64,000 nucleotides of DNA, taken from positions 62,001 through 126,000 of the forward strand of contig JAKSZP010000098.1 of the NCBI GenBank assembly GCA_022478985.1, written 5' to 3'. A program made the position numbers and the translations under genes. The DNA is from Massospora cicadina. Its lineage: Eukaryota > Entomophthoromycota > Entomophthoromycetes > Entomophthorales > Entomophthoraceae. Each line of letters opens with the position of its first letter. The stretch's first letter is position 1. The notes beneath the pieces were generated by a model that was not told where the DNA came from, searched no databases, and saw only the letters and a list, made by a program, of their open reading frames with translations. Below are positions 20,930 to 31,460 of the stretch, piece by piece.

Positions 20930-23900
20930 TTTAGTGAATATCAGTGCTTCTGAGAACTTTATTGATCAAGAACTAGCTGATTACCTTGAGTTAAACTACT
21001 TAATCAGAGGTATTGTTAAAGAAAGGTGCTTCCCAGGGTATTCCCACACTGAGAGTACAGGGCTTGAAGATTATCAAAATATAAATACCATCTATATGAT
21101 AATTTTTGGCAAACAAAAACCTTCTGTACCCAATTATCTTGGGAGTAGAGTGGTGGCGTAATTTTGAAGTCAAGATTAATTTGAAGATCAATACCTTGAA
21201 TTTGTCCTTAAAGAGTCCAGTGATTAATATTCCACATGTCTGAAATCAACACCCTGAGAACTTTGATGCAACGTTACACGGTACATAAGCTAAGTCTTGC
21301 TCCTTTGTTGAGCCCCACTTTGGAAGTTCCATTACTTCATGTTTAGCGGAATAAGAAATTTCATTTGATTCAACTTCTGCAAATGTCTTGTAAGAGCATT
21401 CAGTTTTTGATTGTGATTCCAAACTCACAGTTGACCTGGTTTGCATTTCCTCCCCGATAAACCATTTGACTCTGCGAGAAGAGGAAGCCTTAGATGTTTG
21501 GGTTAGATAGCAACTTGAAAAAGGAGCTATCTTTCAGTGTTTCTCCAGTATACTCAACACTGCTCTTTGGGGAATAATTGGATGATATCTTAGGCTCTTG
21601 TGTAGATTATGATAACTAAAATATTGTCAACATACCCAATATGCATCCCATTTCTATGAAGGCACATATTTCACGCTATTTGAAGAAAGCCAAAGTCCTC
21701 TAAGATGGATTGCTTGAACATCTTTAACCAAATCCGCATCAAAAAGGGGCAGGATTGTCTCACTGCATTCTGTACCAGGAAGGGTATTTTATAATCCCTG
21801 GGTCATGTCTTTTGGTCTTAAGAATGCACCTGCAGTTTTTCAACGGCATACAGATGCAACGTTAAGAGAGTTGTTGGGTGTATGCGCTGTGGCCTATATG
21901 AACAACATCTTGGTTTAAGCCCCTAATCAAGCATTTCATGAGATTCACCTGAGGCAAGTGGTTGAGCATTTGATAGCAGTGAACTTGATGATAGATTAGT
22001 AAGTGTGAGTTTTATAAGTCCCAGGTTAACTTCTTGGGCAAAATCATGTTTAAAAAGGTCATATGATTACTCTGGACAAGGAGAAGGCTTTTTGTGATTG
22101 TCCACACAAACTTCAGCTAAGGAATTGAGAAGATTTTTGGGAACATACACCTTCCTTAAGAAGTTCACTACCAACTTTTCAGAGGTTGCCTCAATCTTGT
22201 ATAAGACCAGTGGATCCAAAAACCTTTAGTTGCCATCTACATTGGAGGATGCTTTTCAAACAGTAAAGTTCACTTTTCTCTCCACATAAGTAATTTATCA
22301 TGTGGATCCAAGAAAGAGGTTTTGGGTAGCTAGCGATGCTTTTAATTTTGCTATAATCGCTGCTTTTTTGCAAATAAGCACAAATGGAGTCAAGCATCCT
22401 GTAGGATACTTTTCCTAAAGATGTCCTTACTTAAGTTAAATTATGTTATTTTTAAATAAAGGAACTGTTGGCATTAGTGGAAGCATGTACTTAATGGTGT
22501 CATCATCTACATGGTTCTTCCCAGTCATTCTAGTTTGTACTGATCATCACCCACTGTTGTACTACCACGCCCCTCATGTCTTAACTCTGTAAAAATCTCG
22601 TTGGTATGAGACCATTGCGCAGTTTGTGTTCTGATATGAGTTCATAAAAAGCGAGGAGATTGGTCTAGCTGATGCCTTAAGTCACAATCCAGCATTAGCT
22701 CCTGAATTTAAGGAGGTGGAGTTTCATAACACTGAATTGGTAATTCCTCCGGATGAGATTTTATCTAATAAACCATATACAGTCATTGGTGCTCCAAGTC
22801 TTGCTTCCTTAGAGAGCCTGGATAAGTAAAGTATGTTCATACTGGTTGCCTTATCACAATCTTTATCTTTAGAGTATAGCATAATTCTTGTCAAGTGCAA
22901 TTTGAACCAGGAAGACTAAATGAAGTAGTATCATGTAAAAGACAATATGGCATGGTTCCAGGGATGCTTATAAGTTCCTTCCGGACCTCTTCACTTGGAG
23001 ATAATCAATGAGAATCATGATGGGATAATCATGGGACATCCTGGGAAGAGAAAGCCCTGGAGCTTATCTGCTGCATGTATAATTGGAAAGGAATTTTAGC
23101 ACAGGTTGCATGGTATATCTAGGAGTGCCTTGTTTACAACAGGGTGAAAACAAATTGTCAGCCACTTTCTGACTATTGGTACCTTTTAAGAAAGCAGACG
23201 GGCCTTGGACCTCCCTCTTAGTTGATTTTATTGTGGGACTATCCCTCTCTGATGGGTATGATGCTATCATGGTGGTGGACCAGTTCGCCTAGTTCTCCCA
23301 CTTTAAACCATGTCACATTACTACTATAGTGAGACAAATAGTCAAGTTAATCATTTATCATAATATCTTTGCCCATGTCATACCTCAAGAGATTATTAGC
23401 GACCATGGACCTCAGTATACATCAGTGTTTTAAAAGCTGTGTAAGGCTCTTTAAATTTGTCCTTGACCTCTACTGCCTCACACCAGAAATTAAATTGGAA
23501 GACAGGGCGAGTGAACCAGTGTCTGGGACAATTTTTGAAGTGTTACATGGATGCTGACCATTTAAATTAAACCTCACACCTTCCTTTAGCACAACAGATT
23601 TACAACAAGGACTGGCATACCTTTACAGGGTGTTCTAATTTCTATGCAAATCATGGCTATAGCCCTGCATTCAACATGGAATACAGGTATGGTTCTAAGG
23701 TGGAATCAGTGATGGACTGTGCCAAGTTTATCAGGAAAGTATAACATTAAGTAGCCGCAAAATAGGGAGTGGTAATGAAGGTTTACAATGAGAATGCTAA
23801 TGGTAAGAGAAGGGTTAGTCCTAAATATAAAGAGGAGGGGTGGAAGGCGAGTCAGTAAGGGCGTACAGCTACCAACCTGAAGGTTGCGGGTTCAATTCCC

Positions 23901-24440
23901 GCCCTTTGCACATTGATCGGGGTGCCAGCCAAAGGAAGCTATTGGCGGTTAGTAGGTCTAATAACACAAAAACCTTACCCATGATGTAACCAGAAAAATT
24001 TGAGTCCTGATCCGAAGGTGAAAAAACTTTCTTTGATGGAGTTGACCCTATTCAGGTTTCATGTCATTTCTTTCTTTCAGTAATGCCTGTCCCCTGGTCA
24101 GCTTACCTCGGTTAAATAAATATAAAGAGGGAGGTTTCGATGCTCAATACCAAGAATATCTCTATCAAGCAGCCATGCAAGGAGCTGGGGCCAATATGAT
24201 AGGACCTTACCGCACTTTTATATTAATAGTTCATGCCTGATATCAGCTGGATCCTCCGCCAAAGTTCCAAAGCTTAGTCATCTTACACAAAATTAAACTG
24301 ACGTTGTTTGAGGGTTTTTCCTGAGACCCCAGACTCATATCTTGTAGATGGAGCGCCTGAGAGGGAATTGGAGGAAAATGTGGTCTCCCATCTTTTAGAA
24401 GAAGGCATGAATATCCTGTATCTTAAAAAAGGTTTTATGC
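20930..24440 (+). pseudogene. Element 2 pol relic with C-terminal chromodomain-like region
   Basis: The RT segment reads SFGLKNAPAVFQRHTDATL near 21810, with AVAYMNNILV where YxDD is expected. RNase H is suggested by FWVASDAFNFAIIAAFLQ near 22318. The integrase core shows LLVDFIVGLSLSDGYDAIMV near 23220 and EIISDHGPQYTSVF near 23390. After the SINE come IGPYRTF and AYxLDPPPKFQSLVILHKIKL-type residues, then YLVDGAPERELEENVVSHLL and LYLKKGF near 24330-24435. The last part resembles the start of a chromodomain, which in chromoviruses directs integration to marked chromatin. Stops are frequent throughout. Confidence 0.65.
23836..24116 (+). mobile_element. tRNA-derived SINE (SINE2) with shared LINE tail
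   Basis: The head has an A-box-like GGCGAGTCAGTAAGG and a very clear B box inside GCGGGTTCAATTCCCGC. The 3' end reads TCCCCTGGTCAGCTTACCTC then GGTTAAATAA. A perfect 14-bp TSD, TAAATATAAAGAGG, flanks it at 23822-23835 and 24117-24130. A second copy of the same family lies at 54653-54947 on the minus strand. It splits the integrase of element 2. Confidence 0.93.
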
Positions 24441-24508
24441 TATGAAAACAACTAGTTTACAGCTCGTGATTGTCCCCTTGCATAAGACCTGATTAAAACG
24501 TTCCATAG

Positions 24509-24525
24509 GACCATCTAGTACTAAA
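24509..24525 (+). mobile_element. Micro-retroposon 4
   Basis: The insert GACCATCTAGTACTA plus A-run lies between two copies of AAAACGTTCCATAG (24495-24508 and 24526-24539). The first TSD copy is preceded by TT, giving TT/AAAA, the preferred nick site of L1-type endonucleases. Confidence 0.78.
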
Positions 24526-24664
24526 AAAACGTTCCATAGACGCATTCCTGATACTTCTGGTATTAATTTTGCCTCTGCAATCATATCCATAAAGTTATCC
24601 TCAGCCCATAAGAACTTTTATCTTGCTGACGCTCATGGGGGAGGGGTGGTGCCACAGAAACTGG

Positions 24665-25325
24665 GATAATGTCATATTTTGTGGCATGATTTCTGATGTA
24701 GATATATGGGATAAGGAGGGAATAAGGAAGGCAAAATGTCATTTTGGCCACACTCCCTGATTCCAGATAGGCCGTAGTTCAACGCTGGATTAAAGTTAAT
24801 AAGGAGCAAGTTATTTCACAGAAATTGCGTGGTGAGTTTCAAGGTGTCACATTAATGGTGATGAAAATCACTTATTTTAGTTTAAATGAGGATTACTCAC
24901 TACGTTTGATTTCCAAACATGGATTGGATTCATATTTGAGTTTTATTACTACTAAAGATGTTAACATTCATTTTGTGTCAAATTCTCAAGTTCACTCATA
25001 TTTGTAGCTATGTAACTGCCTTTGATGGTAGTCTTATATCATTGACCAAAATTAAGTTTGAGCCCCAAAAAATTAATTTGGGATATTACCCAATTGCCTT
25101 TAGAGTAGTGTTTCTTCAACAATTCTTTCTGTTAGTCATTTATCTTGTTTCCAAAAAAGGCCATTATATATATATATATATCTAGTGTCACCTTTGGTTG
25201 CCCTTGTGGGTTACCTCCTTTGGAGATTTCTGGGGCTTAACTATAATCTATGATGGTGTTGGCACTGTACAAGGTGTCTTTTCATTAATCACATTAATGT
25301 TCTTATATTATAGAGCTATAGACAC
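24665..25325 (+). repeat. R2 repeat, copy b, with coding relic
   Basis: Homologous to 6100-6775. A frame from about 24746 to 25005 reads, after one TAG, AVVQRWIKVNKEQVISQKL and then MVMKITYFSLNEDYSLRL. The shared protein-like positions with copy a suggest an ancient coding region. The family is not recognised. A short (AT)n run lies at about 25165-25185. Confidence 0.55.
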
Positions 25326-26283
25326 TCTCCTTTCAGAAACCAACAATCCAAATTTAATGATTGTTGTGGGGCTTAGTATATATTTATTATTATTAATGAA
25401 AACCATAATTAGTATGCTGGCATTGATGCCGAGACACTTTTTGGCTTTATTCAGAGGGATCATTTGAAGTATTAAATCAGCTTTGATTAAGATAGCCAGC
25501 AGTTGAGGTAAGCTGAAGGCTGACATATGAGACTTTGGTATCTTCAAGCTGGAAGATGAAATTCTTGAGTAGCAGAATGGTGAGGTGAAAGTCCTTTCTG
25601 ATGTGCACAGACTCTTCTTGTGCAGTATATTTATGCAGCTATCTGAGTACTGGTCAGTGATGGTGTTACTGATGAGCAGTGGGGCATGTTGGTTCAAAGG
25701 CAGATGCAATGCATTAAAAAGTTTCTGGCAGGTACGTGGCAGAGCAAAACAGCAACTTAAAGGACTTACCAAGTGGTGAAATTTGAAAACTTCTGCGCCT
25801 GGATCATGGTGGCCCAGGTTGTTTTTCTCATTAATGAAGAGGTATCACCTCATACACTTATAATATAAGCGTCAAACTGAATCGCTAACACCAGATAGTT
25901 GAGGGATTTTTTCATTACCTTGATGTTGTCATTCACCATCAGTTCAAAGTCATGAAAGAAAAAGCCAAGATTAACGCCCTCCTGGCTTTTCTCCTTGTGT
26001 TACAGCTCAACATGGAAGTCAAAGTTGACTAAATCATTTATAAGGGCTGCCTTTATTATGAAGTATATGGCGAAAGTTCCAAACAGCATGGCACTAAAAC
26101 TCAGAGCTGTATGAGCAGCCATCCTGAGCCAAGGCATGGGACAAACTGGTAAGCAAAGATAAGATTGAAGGTGATGATCACAGTCAGGAGGTTGCAGGGG
26201 TAAACTGGGAGGCTCAGAGTGTTTGACTTTAAGTGAGGAACAGCTTAAGCCAGCAAAGATGTAGTTGGGCATGATGGCAAGGT
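25326..26283. other. Unassigned sequence left of element 6
   Basis: Protein-like fragments occur on both strands, including a 154-codon minus-strand frame (25308-25772), but none matches a family I recognise and no repeat partner was found in the window. Confidence 0.35.
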
Positions 26284-27015
26284 TGTAAGAATCACGATTG
26301 CACATGAATCCCATAAGGTTGGGAATTATGAGATTCGTGTGTGTCAATAGTTGCAATTCCATTATTCTGAGTAGGATTTTCCTATTAAGGTTGATAACAA
26401 AATAAATTTAAATAAATTGGTTCTCCTGATTAATTGTTTGTTCTGAGGTTCCCCTCCATTTCTCTGCCGAGTTACCTGGTTGCCATCAATTTAGGAGGCT
26501 TTTGCACCACTCATTACCCACAATTCTTCTAGACTTTTTTGGAGTATTTAAAGTGAGTTTAAGCCCCAATGGGCCCTCACTTTGGAATTCTATTCCAACT
26601 TCGAGTTCACCTCTTCCAATAAAGGCTGCTTTTTGTTAATTTGTTCTATTAAATTTAATTTATCTGACGCGAGTTTTGGGCCAGCAGATGGCGGTGCTCC
26701 AGGGAAAGGGGGTGGATGCGCCAGGCTCCTTTTTTTGGGGAGGTCTTGCCCTGGTTGGCAGAGCCAGAGTGGCCCAATGCAACAGAGGCCAGTTGGCCGC
26801 ACCTTGGCCCATTGACCCTGTAAGTGGATAGAGGTTTTAGGAGGGACCTCTGCCCAGGGTCCGAGGTGATAGAGGCCAGTGCACCGCACCTCAGCATGGC
26901 GTGCCCAGAAAGGCCATCCAATTGGACAGGACCAATTGGAGTTGGTACAGCCATATTTGGGGGTGAGTGGTGTAGAGCCTGTGGCAGACTGGGCCCTGGG
27001 AGCCCAGTCTTGACA
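26284..27015 (+). repeat. Element 6 left LTR
   Basis: 732 bp, starting TGTAAGAATCACG. Its 3' half is much more GC-rich than the surroundings and holds two related blocks, GAGGCCAGTTGGCCGCACCT near 26785 and GAGGCCAGTGCACCGCACCT near 26871. The minus strand is open for 242 codons (27318-26590) in one frame and about 99 in another, probably a by-product of GC content. The empty site for micro-insertion 5 is at 26315-26329. Confidence 0.8.
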
Positions 27016-27376
27016 TAATTCCAAAGTCACCCTTCCTTGGCAGGCTGTGCTTTCAGGCAGCCCACAAGATGTCCGCGGTTGATGTCCCAAGCATCGCCGC
27101 AGGTTATTGGTCCCTTTCGTTGGTTTGTGGGGCCTTCCAATGAAGGGGATGAGGAGCTTGGGGGTGGGCCAGACATCTGGCAGTTGATGGCCTCTTGTGC
27201 CCACCATGAGACCTCCAGAGAACCCGATGATTTGATCTGGGGGCTCTGGATTTCTGGTCAATACCCCAAGTTGCTCATGAAAAAGGTCCTCTGTCAAAAA
27301 AGTCGTTGGTTGCTGCACGCCTGCCTTGCCGGTTCAGGTATGAGTCTGCTAGTATTTCCTTTTTAGGAAAGGGTAG

Positions 27377-28149
27377 TGTAATAGGCGCGATCACATATGA
27401 ATCCCATAAGGTTGGGAATTATTTTTTTTTAGTACTAGATGGTCCAAGGTTGGGAATTATGAGATTTGTGTGTGTCAATAGCTGCAATTCCATTTTTCCA
27501 AGTAGATTTTCCTATTCAGGTCAATAACAGAATAAATTTAAATAAAATTGGTTTGTCTAATTGGTTGTTCATTCTGAGGTTCCCCTCCATTTCTCTGCCA
27601 AGTTTCCTGGTTGCCCTCAATTTGGGAGGTTTTTGCGTCCCTCATTACCCACAATTCTTCTAGCCTTTTTTGAAAGTATTTCAAAGTGAGTTTAAGCCCT
27701 GATGGGCCCTCACTTTGGAACTCTATTCCAACTTTGAGTTCACCTCTTCCAATAAAGGCTACATTTTGTTAATTCGTTTTATTTAAATTTAATTTATTTA
27801 ATGCAAGTTTTGGGCCAGCAGATGGCGGTGCTCCAGGGAAAGGGGGTGGATGCGCCAGGTAATCTTTTTTGGGGAGGTCTTGCCCTGGTTGGCAGAGCCA
27901 GAGTGGCCCAATGCAACAGAGGCCAGTTGGCCGCACCTTGGCCCATTAACCCCATGAGCGGATAGAGGTTTTGGGAGGGACCTCTGCCTGGGGTCTAAGG
28001 TGACAGAGGCCAGTGCACCGCACCTTGGCACGGCGTGCCTGGCAAGGCCATCCAACTGGACAGGATCAATCAGAGTTAATAAGGCCATATTTGGGGGTGA
28101 GTGGTGTAGGGCTGGTGGCGGACTGGGCCTTGGGAGACCAGTCTTGAAA
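27377..28149 (+). repeat. Element 6 right LTR
   Basis: 773 bp, or 735 bp without micro-insertion 5 and one TSD copy, matching the left LTR length. Both GC-rich blocks recur near 27920 and 28005. Confidence 0.8.
27423..27445 (-). mobile_element. Micro-retroposon 5, with empty site in the partner LTR
   Basis: On the minus strand it is GGACCATCTAGTACTA plus A-run. It lies between two copies of AAGGTTGGGAATTAT (27408-27422 and 27446-27460). The left LTR has this sequence once (26315-26329) and continues without insert, which proves an insertion. Confidence 0.9.
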
Positions 28150-28252
28150 AAGGTGAGCTAAATTTCTACCAACAGGAAAGATGCAGGTAGGAATTAGGTC
28201 ATCTGGAAAAGAATAAAAACGTTATTACTGAGAATCAAATGAATTTTAAATT

Positions 28253-28807
28253 TGTTAATTTGACTTAGGATATCTAGCTACTCATCCCCTTTTCATTATT
28301 ATTTGGATGTAACTAGAACAAATGCAAGCAACCAAGATCAACGCGTGTTGCTATCCGCTATTCCTTCAGACCCCTTGCTAATCCAGAATATCAACCATTG
28401 CTCCTCATTATTTAACAAGTCCTTTCCCATAGTAAAGGTGTCTAATATGCCTATTATACCCATTGTATTCATTATGCCAATTGTACTCCATGTTGATTGT
28501 TGTTCCTAAAATCAGGACACAATTGTTCTGAGGCTAGGAGGCTGACTATAACTATCCTACTACTATTTCAATAAGCTATCATTTTCTTGCACAAACTTAT
28601 TTAGTATTCTTGGAGTCGTTCCTAGAGTAGAGGTAGGTCATGCTAGAAAATGTAGAAATTAATTATCATGGAACGCTTTGATACAATATATAGCGGAATA
28701 AAGCTTTTGTCAGAGGACAGAGATCAAGTGATCAAAGAATACCCTAAAAATTCCAAGAAAAAACTTACCATTTGTAGTTGTATGCATTTGACGTGCATTA
28801 TATTGTA
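28253..28807 (+). repeat. Element 5 5' LTR (edges approximate)
   Basis: Aligned to 45823-46381 by shared landmarks: GTAACTAGAACAAATGCAAG near 28307, ATGCCTATTATACCCATTGT near 28446, AAAATCAGGACAC near 28507 and TGCATTTGACGTGCA near 28782. Confidence 0.7.
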
Positions 28808-28991
28808 TTGATCACTACAGTGGATACATTCAACCAATTAATTACAAAAGATTTATACAAACTAAATGGTTCCCAATAAAAGAGATCTTGAACAAAAATG
28901 ACAAAGTAATATGTTTTATGGCTAATCAGCCTAGTCCTTCTCAGCTAGCTGAGATGAAGTAGGGTGAAGCTCTACGCTTCATTTTGATGGA

Positions 28992-31460
28992 ATGATTCCT
29001 ACTCCTTCACCACCAAGAAAATATGGTAGACTGGACAAATTATATTTCATGATTTACTTCTTTATTCACAAAACATTAATATTATGCCTTACTCTTTTTA
29101 CGGCAAACATAACCAATAACAGTAGGTCCAGGATTATAAATGATATTGTGGTATTAACTAGGGAAGATCCTATCCTTCATCAGAAACATTATGCGTATTG
29201 GAAAATATATTATGGTGTATCTCCAACTGTCTTTATGCAATTACCAGATGGTCATCTTCCAGCACCATGCACTAATAATGAAAGTGTTTAATTGAACCCA
29301 AAAAATGTAGATGCCTTGCAATCTCTGCACAGCCACCCAGAGAACAGTTTCTAATGTGTACTACAGGCAGTAGACTTCATTTATGAACTCAGTCAGCAAA
29401 TTTTCCAATGTCTAAGATAACTTATCAACCAGATAAACTGCAACATGATCAAGATCAGTCTTAAAGAAATGAATGATAGAGGTGTTACCAACAATTGTGT
29501 ACAGGAGAAAATCAGTTAATTAGAAGCTTAAAATGCTACTTTCGTTTCATGAGCTGAGGTGCAACAAACTGAAGCTGCAGAAGAACTCAACCAGTACACC
29601 CAACAAGAAATGTAGATTTCAGCCTAACACATTGGCAGTACCACGAAAGCAACTAATTTGCTACAAGAGGAGCATAAACTTCTTCAGAACCAGCAAGTTT
29701 TCTTACATCAAGATATTGAGGCACCAAAGGATAGCTGCATCACCATTCACAATAATCTGGGAGATGTGATGTAGGCTAACAATGCTCTTTAGATGTAGCC
29801 TGAACACTACAGGACGTTAACAAAGAACAGAAGGTAAAAATGCTGAGTTTAGATCTTTGCTACGCAACCTATGAACTGAGATTTTTTTGGTAAAAATTTT
29901 AAACAGAAATTGGAACAATAATGGGAGATACAACGGACATGAGAACGTCGCATTAAAACTGAATTAGATGAAGTATGCTGTTGTCAGGAATTGTGAGAAT
30001 CATATGAATGAGAGCCAGTTTTGAACATGACCCAAATCACAACTCGGTTAAAGAGACTTTCTGATTCATTGAGTATTGAGACCAACTCAAGTAATGAAAG
30101 CCCAAAAGGGCGAAAAGAAACTCAAACCATGGAAGGATCCGCCAATTCAGCTAGCAAAGTCACTGAGACAGCTGGTGAAGATCTTGCCACTAGGAGGTCC
30201 ACAGAATCTGCCACCCTGGCAAAAGAGAGTCAATTTTAAAGAAAGCCTACGCATCCCACCACATTGATAAAGAGGTCTCCTTACCCAACTTGATACTGAC
30301 TATCACTCCATTCTCCACCTAGGTGATCCTGAGTACCTCAGTGTCCTTAAAAATTTCTCCAAATTTTGATTAATAAAGATACCTTAAGATTTCCTAATTA
30401 CTTTCAATAGTAATTAAATAAACCTATTCCACAAACAGAGATTGCCTCTGCAAAGTACTTCCACTAATAGATATATGCCTTGGGGGAACATTATCCCTAA
30501 GAGATTCTTCTGGATCACATTTGGCTAATAATTCAACAGCCTTCAAAGGCCCTGACCTTCAGAACAATCAAAGAATTCCAACAGCTGTCAATGTAACTTT
30601 TGAGTTTTTCTCAGATTAGGCCTAAATATTTAAGGATGATTCATTAGGTGGATCCATATTTGTCCCAGAAAGTCAGCCCTAATGACCCATGTGGTATACA
30701 CAGTTAGATCTATCTTATACTCTGGAACTACATCCAAGATTGGAGTCAATCTAATGAGCCTAATAACCCAGGTCCCCATGTCAGGTTTTAAAACTGCCTT
30801 AAAATCTGCTTTTCCTTAATGATAGATGTTTGAGAGGAGAATAAAGGTCTTACTATTATTTAAATCCTCCCACAATGATAACTTTTTTGGACAATCAGAT
30901 ATTTTACCTATCTTGCCTTACTTTCCCAAGGACAACTAAAGCTTTGTGGATGTCAATAACGCTGTGATAAGAGAATATGGTAGTCCTAAGAAGATGGCCA
31001 CTAGAAAGGCTAAATTATTGATTATAGTTTGAAATAACGAGACCATCACTGAGTTTTACAACCAGTTCATAACAAGAGTCAGGTTCTTTTAGGGCAAAGG
31101 TAATGACTAAATTCAATGAAAAAATTGCTCTTTAATTATATTAAGAACACCCTGAGTTGCACCAATCTCTATTGCCTTCCTTGGTCAAGGATTTAGACCC
31201 ATCGGATATGATCAAGTACTTGAAGTAATGAGAGATCACTTTTGTTTAACCTAATTCAGAGACTTGTGACACCTGAACTTATCAACATCCAGTTAACACA
31301 TAAGAATGGAAGGAATTAGTTATCAACAACATGGAAATTCTGGACCTCAATTGGGTTTTTGTGAAGTGAACTGATGGATTTGTGACTTCAAAGGTCATTA
31401 TGCTGCCAGGTGCCTAAAGAAAATGTCCTGACATAAACTATATTGTGTCACCTGTGGATG
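28992..31460 (+). pseudogene. Element 5 gag relic
   Basis: Two open stretches (28992-29288 and 30021-30236, the second opening MNMTQITTRLKRLSDSLS) lie where gag is expected. Near 31377 the residues ICDFKGHYAARC read as the last three ligands of a CCHC knuckle (CX4HX4C), with the first cysteine lost. Everything between is broken by stops. The call rests on position between the LTR and pol plus this knuckle; the sequence itself is too decayed for a family match by eye. Confidence 0.45.

Larger units (their letters stand above)
20800..24650 (+). mobile_element. Element 2: chromovirus (Ty3/gypsy) relic
   Basis: Heavily decayed pol parts occur in the right order: protease-like ASENFIDQELADYLELNYL near 20942, RT near 21800-22000, RNase H near 22310-22650, integrase core near 23200-23440, a GPY/F motif (MIGPYRTF) near 24197, and a chromodomain-like stretch near 24330-24435. 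SINE2 splits it between the integrase core and the GPY/F motif. A purine-rich tract (GGGGGAGGGG) at 24641-24653 may be its PPT. No LTR pair has been proven; R2 copy b lies just downstream but contains coding-like sequence. Confidence 0.7.
26284..28149 (+). mobile_element. Element 6: miniature (TRIM-like) LTR retrotransposon
   Basis: The LTRs at 26284-27015 and 27377-28149 enclose only about 360 bp. They begin TGTAA and end TTGACA or TTGAAA. A purine-rich AGGAAAGGGTAG precedes the right LTR. AAGGT at 26279-26283 and at 28150-28154 is a perfect 5-bp TSD. There is no room for gag or pol, so any movement needed proteins in trans. No clear PBS is visible, which leaves the plus orientation resting on the PPT. 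The right LTR carries micro-insertion 5. Confidence 0.82.

Noticed and set aside
23836..23912. A functional tRNA gene
   Set aside because: The tRNA-like segment continues into a SINE body and LINE tail within a TSD, and a full cloverleaf with matched acceptor stem is not evident.
24641..25325. R2 copy b as the 3' LTR of the chromovirus (element 2), and R2 copy a as its 5' LTR
   Set aside because: A purine tract and the spacing would fit, but R2 contains a coding-like stretch, no clean TG...CA ends were found, and the sequence before copy a does not show a matching boundary.
26590..27318. The 242-codon minus-strand frame as a real gene
   Set aside because: It spans the LTR and interior of element 6, follows the GC-rich island, and overlaps another open frame of the same strand; composition explains it.
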